Shown here one piece after another: positions 9,381-16,530 of a stretch of DNA of 20,074 bases. Made by a program: the position numbers and the translations under genes. The stretch is from an uncultured Parabacteroides sp. (GTDB taxonomy: Bacteria > Bacteroidota > Bacteroidia > Bacteroidales > Tannerellaceae), in NCBI GenBank assembly GCA_900541965.1, contig UQLN01000071.1:1-20074 (forward strand). Direction: 5' to 3'. A model generated the notes under the pieces. It did no database searches. It was given only the letters and a program-made list of their open reading frames with translations, and was not told the DNA's origin. How positions within the stretch are numbered: the first letter of the stretch is position 1; each line of letters starts with the position of its first letter.

Positions 9381-10518
9381 TGATATTTTAAATAAGGTAA
9401 TAGTAATAGGAGGGGATCATTATAATACTTTATGGACTGTACGAAGTTTGGGGATTAAACATATTAGACCTGAAGTTATCATATTCTCAGATGCATCGAA
9501 AAGTTTTGTACAGAAAACAAAATATGCGTCAAGTTCTAAGATCTTCTCTCAAAAAGAACAGATTGTGGACTATTTACTTTCTACTTACTCTTCAACGGAA
9601 GTGAAACCTGTTATTATTACCTGTGCGGATAATATTGCTGCTTTTTTGGATATGCAGTATGAACATTTATCTAAGTTTTTCTATTTACCGAATATTTCAC
9701 ATAAGGAAGGGGAAATATATCGTTGGATGGATAAACATATGATGTGTGAACAGGCTAAAGATTCAGGATTTAATGTCCCTGAAATTTTTTCAATTACAAC
9801 AGAAGTAGATGATGTTCAATTACCGGAAAATATAGTATATCCTTGCATTATTAAACCCGAAGCGAGTGCGGATGGATCTAAACTTGACTTTAAAATATGT
9901 AATGACGAGGCCTCTTTGCTCTTCTCATTGCGTAATATGAGTAAATTCAATAATAAAATTTTAGTTCAAGAATATATTAAACCGGATTTTGAAATATCTA
10001 TTTTGGGAGTTCGTCTGGAAAACTCGAAAGAAAATATTGTAGGAGGGGTGATCTATAAAGTGGATACCTGTTCTTCTATATATAATTTAGGGATGAGTAC
10101 TTATGCTAAATTGAAATCGAGATTTTTCCCTTATGTTGATATGGATATAGTGAATAATTTTTTTTCAAAAATCAATTATTCAGGCCCTTATAGCATTGAA
10201 TATTTTGTGAAAGATGGGAAATCTTATTTCTTGGAAGTAAATTTTAGGACGGATGGCAATATGTTTATGTATACGACATCCGGTATTAATATCCCATATC
10301 TATGGGTGTGTGATTTATTGAACTTATCGATAGATAAGGAACAAAAGAAGGTGATGAAAGATACCTATGGAATGACGGAAATATCTTATGTGAAATATTT
10401 GAATCTGTCGAAATTAAAGTATGTCGTTCGGGATTTGAAACGGTGTGATTGTTTCTCTATTTTTGATAAGAAAGACATTAAACCTTTCATCTACAAATTT
10501 ATATATGCATTGATATGA
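9373..10518 (+). CDS. ATP-grasp carboxylate-amine ligase-like protein
   Basis: A 381-residue ATP-grasp enzyme. The N-terminal pre-ATP domain begins VIVIGGDHYNTLWTVRSLG. The ATP-binding region has YPCIIKPEASADGSK (K161) and the adenine-contact segment ILVQEY (E200). The metal-binding motif FLEVNFRTDGN has E288 and N290. Such enzymes ligate a carboxylate to an amine through an acyl phosphate, so a plausible role is attaching an amino acid or other acid to an amino sugar. Flanking overlaps with the GNAT gene (8 bp) and the deacetylase gene (4 bp) support a shared decoration step. Substrates cannot be read from sequence. Confidence 0.8.
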   Translation: MNNDILNKVIVIGGDHYNTLWTVRSLGIKHIRPEVIIFSDASKSFVQKTKYASSSKIFSQKEQIVDYLLSTYSSTEVKPVIITCADNIAAFLDMQYEHLSKFFYLPNISHKEGEIYRWMDKHMMCEQAKDSGFNVPEIFSITTEVDDVQLPENIVYPCIIKPEASADGSKLDFKICNDEASLLFSLRNMSKFNNKILVQEYIKPDFEISILGVRLENSKENIVGGVIYKVDTCSSIYNLGMSTYAKLKSRFFPYVDMDIVNNFFSKINYSGPYSIEYFVKDGKSYFLEVNFRTDGNMFMYTTSGINIPYLWVCDLLNLSIDKEQKKVMKDTYGMTEISYVKYLNLSKLKYVVRDLKRCDCFSIFDKKDIKPFIYKFIYALI

Positions 10519-11393
10519 ATATAACTTTTTATTTACATGATGAAAAGGATCCGATAGCATTGGAGAAAATGTTAGTCGGGCTTGGAAAGAAATACCGGTT
10601 TGTGTCTTGGAAGGAAGTTTATGATTATTATTACAATCATAAGACATTACATAATACTTGCCATATAACGATAGATGATGGTTGGTTATCAACTTATGAT
10701 ACAATATATCCCGTCCTAAAACGGTTGGCTATTCCTGCAAGCATCTTTGTCTCACCTAAAATCATCCAATCGGGAGATAACTTTTGGTATTATGAGATTA
10801 AGGATTGTGATGAAAACCTTTTAAAGGACTTATTGCTTCAAGAGGGTTATTTTAGTAAGGGAATAGAAGAATATCCGTTGGAGTTGATTTTAAAGGAAAT
10901 GGAAATAGATGATGTAATGTCTGTAATCCGGAGATATAGAGATATCCATCATCTGCCGAAACGTGATAGAGGGTTTATGAATTTAGAAGAACTGAAGGAA
11001 TTGGATAAATCAGGATTAATAGAAATAGGGGCTCATACGATGATGCATCCTATATTGGCCCTTGAAAATGAACAACGATCCGGATCGGAAATAAAAGATT
11101 CCATAGTAGGATTATCTACTATTTTAGGCAAAGAGATAAATATTTTTGCTTATCCCAATGGGCTTTATGGATTGGACTTTGGAAAACGGGAAATGGATAT
11201 GGTAAAAGCATGTGGAATAAAATTGGCTTTTTCTGTAGATCCTGGGGAATATTCGATGAAGGGTAGTCCTTATAATATTCCAAGGGTAGGTTCCATATCC
11301 AGGCTTAGATTGGGAAAATTGGGGTTAATCATCCCTTCTTTGCATGACCAATGGAAACCTCGAAAGAGAATCAAGTTGCTTAAATTGAAATGA
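10515..11393 (+). CDS. Polysaccharide deacetylase, NodB/CE4 family
   Basis: A 292-residue protein with the CE4 motifs in order: ITIDDGW (catalytic D54, metal-binding D55), GAHTMMH (metal-binding H174 and H178) and FAYPNG at 211-216. It has no signal peptide, so it probably acts in the cytosol on a nucleotide-linked or lipid-linked N-acetyl sugar, exposing an amine. That amine would be a natural acceptor for the upstream ATP-grasp ligase, with which it overlaps by 4 bp. It also overlaps the following GT4 gene by 4 bp. Base composition is intermediate between the AT-rich centre and the GC-richer 3' part. Confidence 0.87.
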   Translation: MNITFYLHDEKDPIALEKMLVGLGKKYRFVSWKEVYDYYYNHKTLHNTCHITIDDGWLSTYDTIYPVLKRLAIPASIFVSPKIIQSGDNFWYYEIKDCDENLLKDLLLQEGYFSKGIEEYPLELILKEMEIDDVMSVIRRYRDIHHLPKRDRGFMNLEELKELDKSGLIEIGAHTMMHPILALENEQRSGSEIKDSIVGLSTILGKEINIFAYPNGLYGLDFGKREMDMVKACGIKLAFSVDPGEYSMKGSPYNIPRVGSISRLRLGKLGLIIPSLHDQWKPRKRIKLLKLK

Positions 11394-12472
11394 AAATCCT
11401 TCAAGTTATTACTTCTTTGCAAATAGGCGGTGCAGAGAAACTAATCATTGATATGGTGCCTTTGTTCCGGAAAGAGGGGCATCAAGTGGATGTATTGCTG
11501 TTTGATGGGGTGGAGACACCTTTTAAAAAGCAATTAGAAGAACTGGGTATTCGAATTTTATCTTTTAATGTAAAAGGTTCTGTTTATAATCCGGTTTATA
11601 TATTCAATCTTGTGCCAATTATCAAGCAATATGATATTGTTCATACCCATAATACGGTTTGTCAGTATTTTGCGGCTATGGCAAAAACATTCTCTCTTTG
11701 TAAAAGGACAAAGTTTGTAACAACGGAACACAGCACCAATAATAGGAGGCGTAAATCTGTTTATTGGAAATTGTCAGACCGATTTATGTATCATAAATAT
11801 GATGCAATCGTTGCCATTTCGGAAAAGGTAAGCAACTTACTGAAAATACATATCTCTGATTTGATGATTCAAGTAATTCATAATGGTATTAATATTGAAG
11901 CTTACCGGCAGGTGACTCCACTTTCTAAGGAAAACTTTGTGCCTTCGGGAAGTGTATTGGTTACTATGGTTTCCAGATTCGGGGAAGCAAAAGATCAGGA
12001 AACTCTTGTCCGTGCATTGTCTTTGTTACCTGTAAATTATTATGTATTATTAGTCGGGGATGGGGATGCCACTTTGATGCAACGCTGTAAGGAGCTTGTT
12101 TTAAATCTAAAATTGGATGAACGGGTTATTTTTACGGGAATTCGTTCGGACATCCCAAGCATTTTAAAGGTCGCAGATATAGTTGTTATGTCTTCCCATT
12201 GGGAAGGATTTGGCTTAGCTGCGGTTGAAGGTATGGCAGCCGGTAAGCCGGTTGTGGCTACGGATGTGCCCGGTTTGGCTGAAGTTGTACAAGAAGCCGG
12301 AATCCTTTTTCCACATGGTGAGGCAAAAGCTCTGGCAGATATCATTTTAAGACTGGAAGAAGAACCGGCTTATTATCGGCAAATAGCAGACCGATGCATG
12401 AGAAGGGCTTCCGGGTATGATATACGGAAGACGGTTGATCGGTATTTGCAGTTATATCAATCACTACTTTAA
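11390..12472 (+). CDS. Glycosyltransferase family 4 (GT-B fold)
   Basis: A 360-residue retaining-type glycosyltransferase. MKILQVITSLQIGGAEKLI is the canonical GT4 N-terminal loop. The C-terminal donor-binding motif is HWEGFGLAAVEGMAAGKPVVATDVPG, with an EX7E pair at E272 and E280. It would add a sugar to the growing undecaprenyl-linked repeat unit. The ATG overlaps the deacetylase stop, and the next gene starts directly after its own stop. It marks the return from AT-rich to GC-richer codon usage. The sugar specificity is unknown. Confidence 0.9.
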   Translation: MKILQVITSLQIGGAEKLIIDMVPLFRKEGHQVDVLLFDGVETPFKKQLEELGIRILSFNVKGSVYNPVYIFNLVPIIKQYDIVHTHNTVCQYFAAMAKTFSLCKRTKFVTTEHSTNNRRRKSVYWKLSDRFMYHKYDAIVAISEKVSNLLKIHISDLMIQVIHNGINIEAYRQVTPLSKENFVPSGSVLVTMVSRFGEAKDQETLVRALSLLPVNYYVLLVGDGDATLMQRCKELVLNLKLDERVIFTGIRSDIPSILKVADIVVMSSHWEGFGLAAVEGMAAGKPVVATDVPGLAEVVQEAGILFPHGEAKALADIILRLEEEPAYYRQIADRCMRRASGYDIRKTVDRYLQLYQSLL

Positions 12473-13609
12473 ATGAAAAAGAAGCTCATTCGTACCTCCA
12501 CCATCCCTGCCTCCCTTGAAACCCTTTTGAAAGGGCAACTTCAAATGCTTTCCAAGTATTATAATGTGCTTGCAGTATCTTCTCCGGGAGAAGAGATGAA
12601 GGTATTGGAAAAGCGGGAAGGTGTACGTACAATCGCTATCCCGATGGAACGGCGTATCTCCTTGATAAAAGATTTTATTTCATTAATCAGGTTGATTATT
12701 CTCTTTGCCAAGGAAAAGCCAGATATGGTCCATTCCATTACCCCTAAAGCCGGATTACTGTCTATGTTGGCCGCTTGGATTACACGGGTACCGGTACGGA
12801 TGCATACGTTTACGGGGTTGGTGTTTCCTACAGCAACAGGGAAAATGCAAAAACTATTGATAATGATGGATCGCTTGACCTGTTTCTGTGCAACCCATAT
12901 CAATCCCGAAGGGGAAGGGGTGAAGCGGGATCTGGTTGACTATAAAATTACTTCCAAGCCGCTTCACATCATTGCTAATGGTAATGTGAACGGGATCGAC
13001 CTCGAATATTTCGACAGGACACCGGAGGTCATGGAAAAGGCCCGGTCTTATAGGGAGGAAGGTAGTTTCACTTTCTGTTTTGTGGGACGTATGGTGAAAG
13101 ACAAAGGCATTAACGAACTGGTGCGTTCTTTTTTACGGTTGTATCAGGAAAATGGCCGGGTACGTCTGTTATTGGTCGGGCCTTTTGAAAAAGAGTTGGA
13201 CCCGGTTTCACCGAAGGTGGAAGAACAGATATTGCATCATCCGGAGATTTGCTTTATGGGGCTTCAATGTGATGTTCGCTCATTCTTAGCTGCTTCGGAC
13301 GCATTGGTGTTTCCCAGCTATCGGGAGGGATTCCCGAATGTGGTCATACAGGCAGGTGCTATGGGGCTTCCGGCGATCGTGACGGATATAAACGGCTGTA
13401 ATGAGATCGTTTTGCCGGAACAGAATGGGGTGGTTATTCCCCCTAAAAACGAACAAGCTTTATATGAAGCGATGAAATATTTTGTCACCCATCCGGAAGA
13501 AGTGGAAAAGATGGCGGAGAACGCCCGTCCGTTGATCGCTTCCCGTTATGAACAGCAGAGGGTATGGGATGCCTTGCTGGCTGAGTATAAGTCTATAATT
13601 AAAAAGTAA
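12473..13609 (+). CDS. Glycosyltransferase family 4, PglA/WcfI-like
   Basis: A 378-residue GT4 enzyme of the type often found just before a PglC-like initiating transferase. The N-terminus KLIRTSTIPASLETLLKGQL is characteristic of this subgroup. The acceptor domain has VHSITPKAGLLSMLAAW, and the C-terminal motif is YREGFPNVVIQAGAMGLP. The second acidic residue of EX7E is replaced by Gln (E285, Q293), a substitution I recall as usual in this subgroup. By analogy it would add the second sugar onto the lipid-linked first sugar. It starts 1 bp after the preceding stop codon and ends 3 bp before the sugar-phosphate transferase gene. Confidence 0.87.
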   Translation: MKKKLIRTSTIPASLETLLKGQLQMLSKYYNVLAVSSPGEEMKVLEKREGVRTIAIPMERRISLIKDFISLIRLIILFAKEKPDMVHSITPKAGLLSMLAAWITRVPVRMHTFTGLVFPTATGKMQKLLIMMDRLTCFCATHINPEGEGVKRDLVDYKITSKPLHIIANGNVNGIDLEYFDRTPEVMEKARSYREEGSFTFCFVGRMVKDKGINELVRSFLRLYQENGRVRLLLVGPFEKELDPVSPKVEEQILHHPEICFMGLQCDVRSFLAASDALVFPSYREGFPNVVIQAGAMGLPAIVTDINGCNEIVLPEQNGVVIPPKNEQALYEAMKYFVTHPEEVEKMAENARPLIASRYEQQRVWDALLAEYKSIIKK

Positions 13610-13612
13610 TCG

Positions 13613-14221
13613 ATGTATAAATATTTCTTTAAACGATGGATTGATTTTATCATCGTCTTTTGTGTATTGGCTGTGATCTGGCCGATATTGTCGGTTATCG
13701 CCTTATGGTTGCATTTTGCCAACAGAGGGGCCGGTGCGTTTTTTATGCAGGAGCGACCCGGCAAAGGGGGAAAAGTGTTCAGGGTAATCAAGTTCAAGAC
13801 CATGACGGATGAACGGGATGCTGACGGTAATTTGCTACCTGATGCGGAGCGGTTGACGAACGTTGGGCGTTTCGTCCGTTCCGCTTCTATTGACGAGTTA
13901 CCCCAGTTGATAAATGTCCTGAAAGGGGATATGGCATTGATCGGGCCCCGTCCGTTACTTGTCCAATATCTTCCATTATATAGCCAAGAACAATCTCGTC
14001 GTCATGATGTGCGTCCGGGTATAACCGGCTGGGCACAGGTGAACGGGCGGAATGCTATCAGTTGGACCCGGAAGTTTGAACTCGATGTATGGTATGTGGA
14101 CCACTGTTCGCTACGGTTGGATATAAAGATTATAGGGTTAACAATAAAAAAAGTGTTTGTCCGGGAAGGTATCTCACAAGAGGGACAGGCAACGATGGAG
14201 TTTTTTACGGGTAATAATTAA
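13613..14221 (+). CDS. Initiating undecaprenyl-phosphate sugar-phosphate transferase (PglC type)
   Basis: A 202-residue monotopic membrane phosphoglycosyl transferase. Residues ~8-33 form the single hydrophobic, probably re-entrant, helix. QERPGKGGKVFRVIKFKTM follows. The catalytic Asp-Glu dyad is D94-E95 in SIDELPQL, then GDMALIGPRPLL and the GITGWAQVNGRN signature. This short form lacks the extra N-terminal helices of WbaP, matching PglC. It would transfer a sugar phosphate from a UDP-sugar to undecaprenyl phosphate, starting the repeat unit. Its place next to pglD suggests the sugar is a diacetamido-trideoxyhexose. Confidence 0.93.
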   Translation: MYKYFFKRWIDFIIVFCVLAVIWPILSVIALWLHFANRGAGAFFMQERPGKGGKVFRVIKFKTMTDERDADGNLLPDAERLTNVGRFVRSASIDELPQLINVLKGDMALIGPRPLLVQYLPLYSQEQSRRHDVRPGITGWAQVNGRNAISWTRKFELDVWYVDHCSLRLDIKIIGLTIKKVFVREGISQEGQATMEFFTGNN

Positions 14222-14227
14222 ACGGAT

Positions 14228-14872
14228 ATGTATTTATACGGTGCGAGTGGTCATGCTAAAGTGGTCATAGATATATTAAAAGCAAATCATATAGAGATAG
14301 AAGGCCTTGTCGATGATAATCCGGAGATAAATGAACTTTTGGGTTATCCGGTTTTTCATGAAAAAGAAGATATTTCCCCTCTTATAATAAGCATAGGGGA
14401 CAATAAAATACGCCGGGTAATCGCCCACAAATTGAATGTTGAATTCGGAACGGCGATACATCCGTCTGCGGTAGTCTCTCCTTATGCAACCGTGCAGGAA
14501 GGAACGGTGGTAATGCAAGGTGCGATTGTCCAGTCTTGTGCCTGTATAGGGAAGCATTGTATTGTTAACACCGGAGTATCTGTTGATCATGAATGTGTGG
14601 TAGGAGATTTTGTGCATATCTCTCCGCATAGTACGCTTTGTGGAAACGTACAAGTTGGTGAAGGAACTTGGATAGGTGCAGGTACGATGGTCCTACCGGG
14701 TGTCAAGATCGGAAAATGGTCCGTGATAGGTGCAGGTTCGGTGGTAGCCAAAGATATTCCGGATGGGGTTTTGGCTGTGGGTAATAGGTGTAAAACTATA
14801 AAGACATTAAAAACAGAAATGTTAACCAGTGTTAACGGGGGGGGGGAAATTACCTTCTTAAACCTCTTTTAG
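14228..14872 (+). CDS. pglD: PglD/NeuD-type sugar O/N-acetyltransferase with G10-encoded tail
   Basis: A left-handed beta-helix acetyltransferase. MYLYGASGHAKVVIDIL is the PglD/NeuD nucleotide-sugar-binding N-terminus, and hexapeptide repeats follow from about residue 75. The likely catalytic His is H121 in SVDHECVVGDFVH, corresponding to the general base of PglD. It would N-acetylate a UDP-4-amino sugar made by the aminotransferase at the end of the operon. Family members usually stop near VGNRCKTIKTLK (residue ~195). Here about 18 extra residues follow, passing through a G10 run at 14837-14846 (VNGGGE) and ending 214 residues long. The tail sequence depends on the run length, so the true C-terminus is uncertain. 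Confidence 0.88.
   Translation: MYLYGASGHAKVVIDILKANHIEIEGLVDDNPEINELLGYPVFHEKEDISPLIISIGDNKIRRVIAHKLNVEFGTAIHPSAVVSPYATVQEGTVVMQGAIVQSCACIGKHCIVNTGVSVDHECVVGDFVHISPHSTLCGNVQVGEGTWIGAGTMVLPGVKIGKWSVIGAGSVVAKDIPDGVLAVGNRCKTIKTLKTEMLTSVNGGGEITFLNLF
14837..14846 (+). repeat. G10 homopolymer tract
   Basis: Ten consecutive G residues inside the 3' end of pglD. In the given length pglD ends at 14872. With G9 (frame 0 downstream) it would end sooner, at the TAA at 14859. With G11 or G8 it would run without a stop into the downstream ATP-grasp gene. Such tracts are typical slipped-strand mispairing sites. Confidence 0.9.
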
Positions 14873-14886
14873 CAGCAAAAGCTGCT
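14871..14886 (+). other. Small perfect hairpin before the ATP-grasp gene
   Basis: AGCAGC-AAAA-GCTGCT is a perfect 6-bp stem with an AAAA loop, directly before the TTG codon at 14887. Only TTT follows in part, so it is not a convincing terminator. It could occlude or position initiation of the second ATP-grasp gene, or simply encode the Ala-rich linker AAKAA if that frame is translated. Confidence 0.5.
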
Positions 14887-15873
14887 TTGGAGTGTCATGA
14901 CCTTCGAGGAAATATCAATATCCTAATCACCTCAGCCGGAAAGCGGGTCACATTGATAAAGCAGTTTCAAGAAACATTGAGACGTTTTTATCCTGAAGCG
15001 AAGGTGTTTACGACAGATATGAATCCTGCGATGGCTCCTGCCGGGATTGCTTCTGACGGGTGTATGGTTGTACCGAGGGTAACTGCTCCCGGTTATATAG
15101 AGGTGTTGTTGACAATATGTAAGGAAAAAGGAATTCGGATTATTGTGCCGACTATCGATACCGAGCTATTGGTTTTAGCGGAGAATAAAGAGTTGTTTCG
15201 GGAAAATGGGATAGAACCGATGGTTTCGGAATTGCCTTTCATACAAGCTTGCCGGGATAAGCGGAATACCGGGACATTCCTGAATAGTCATGATATTCGT
15301 GTTCCGGCTCCTGTGGATAAATCTAATCCGACTTTTCCTCTTTTTGCTAAACCGTATGACGGCTCCTTAAGCAAGGATCTGTATGTTGTAAGGTGTAAAG
15401 AAGAACTGACGCAGGAAATATTGAATCATCCGAAATTGATCTTTATGGAATATATCGACAAACAGGAATACAAGGAATTTACGGTCGATATGTATTATGG
15501 AAGGGATAACCGGGTGAAGGCTATCGTGCCACGTGAAAGAATAGAGATCCGTGCCGGTGAGATCAATAAAGGGGTTACCCGGAAAAACTATTTGGTCAGG
15601 TTCTTGAAAGAGCGGCTGGAATATTTGCCGGGAGTGGTTGGTTGCATCTGTATCCAGTTGTTCTATAGGGATTCGGACGATGACGTAGTCGGTATCGAGA
15701 TTAATCCACGGTTCGGCGGGGGGTATCCGCTTTCTTATTATGCGGGAGCCAACTTTCCGGAATATGTCGTAAGAGAATACATGTTGGATGAAACGTTGAC
15801 GTATATGGATATTTGGGCGGACAATACTTTGATGCTCCGGTATGACAACGAGGTAATCGTATATGAAAAATAA
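14887..15873 (+). CDS. ATP-grasp protein (carbamoyl-phosphate-synthase-like); start uncertain
   Basis: The coding frame is clear but its start is not. The N-terminal domain reads INILITSAGKRVTLIKQF. K155 in FAKPYDGS and E188 in LIFMEY bind ATP, and EINPRFGGGY (E271, N273) binds metal; numbering is from TTG. The family forms acyl-phosphate intermediates to ligate acids to amines; the substrate here is unknown. Between the upstream in-frame stop at 14833 and the domain there is no ATG or GTG. The only ordinary initiator is TTG at 14887. Homologs often begin right at the INILIT position, where the codon here is ATC (14914), preceded by GAGGA. Alternatively the protein is made as a PglD fusion by slippage at G10. 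It overlaps the HAD gene by 11 bp. Confidence 0.8.
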   Translation: MECHDLRGNINILITSAGKRVTLIKQFQETLRRFYPEAKVFTTDMNPAMAPAGIASDGCMVVPRVTAPGYIEVLLTICKEKGIRIIVPTIDTELLVLAENKELFRENGIEPMVSELPFIQACRDKRNTGTFLNSHDIRVPAPVDKSNPTFPLFAKPYDGSLSKDLYVVRCKEELTQEILNHPKLIFMEYIDKQEYKEFTVDMYYGRDNRVKAIVPRERIEIRAGEINKGVTRKNYLVRFLKERLEYLPGVVGCICIQLFYRDSDDDVVGIEINPRFGGGYPLSYYAGANFPEYVVREYMLDETLTYMDIWADNTLMLRYDNEVIVYEK

Positions 15874-16513
15874 GATTTTCATTTTTGATCTGGATGATAC
15901 GTTGTATAAGGAAATCGATTTCTTATACTCTGCTTATCGGGAAATTGCCGGATGGATAGAGTTGGAGTTTTCCTTGAAAGGGATCTATACTTTTATGTTG
16001 GAGTCTTATAAAAAAGAGCTGGATGTTTTTTCTTTTTTGATTGATACTTATAATTTACCGTTGGCGAAAGCGGACTTTTTATCTGTTTACAGGACTCATC
16101 GTCCCGATATTCGGTTGGATCCTGAAACCTCGAAGGTTTTGGAGGGCCTGAAGCAGGATTTTCCGTTGGGGATGATTACGGATGGTCGCTCGATCACCCA
16201 ACGGAATAAGTTCCAAGCATTGGGACTTGAACAATTTATTGAAAACGAAAACTTGGTTATATCTGAAGAGTTTGGCTCTGAAAAACCGTCGGAGAAGAAT
16301 TTCATGTTTTTCCAAAATAAATATGCTGATGCGGAGTTTGTCTATGTCGGGGATAATCTTCGGAAAGATTTTATCACACCTAATAAGCTGGGGTGGAAAA
16401 CGATCTGCCTGTTAAATGATGGAAGGAATATCCACCGTCAGGATTTCTCTTGTCCGGAAGTGTTTTTGCCGGATGTGAAGATACATGCTTTGAAAGAATT
16501 ATTGTCTTTGTAG
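15863..16513 (+). CDS. HAD-superfamily hydrolase
   Basis: A 216-residue soluble phosphatase-like protein. Motif I is FDLDDT (nucleophile D9, acid/base D11). Motif II is in GMITDGRS. The motif III Lys is in SEKPSEKNF. Motif IV is VYVGDNLRKDF. The helical cap between motifs I and II is of the C1 type. The start overlaps the ATP-grasp gene by 11 bp, so the pair is probably coupled in translation and function, perhaps dephosphorylating a precursor or product of the ligase. The substrate cannot be told. The aminotransferase starts 17 bp after its stop. Confidence 0.88.
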   Translation: MKNKIFIFDLDDTLYKEIDFLYSAYREIAGWIELEFSLKGIYTFMLESYKKELDVFSFLIDTYNLPLAKADFLSVYRTHRPDIRLDPETSKVLEGLKQDFPLGMITDGRSITQRNKFQALGLEQFIENENLVISEEFGSEKPSEKNFMFFQNKYADAEFVYVGDNLRKDFITPNKLGWKTICLLNDGRNIHRQDFSCPEVFLPDVKIHALKELLSL

Positions 16514-16530
16514 ATTTAATAATAATTATA

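Noticed and set aside
14871..14889. Terminator after pglD
   Set aside because: The 6-bp hairpin is followed by only three T's and lies within a continuous same-strand operon.
16450..16530. N-terminal extension of the aminotransferase by 27 residues
   Set aside because: It lies inside the HAD gene in another frame; the family begins at MNKRIYLSLAHM (16531).
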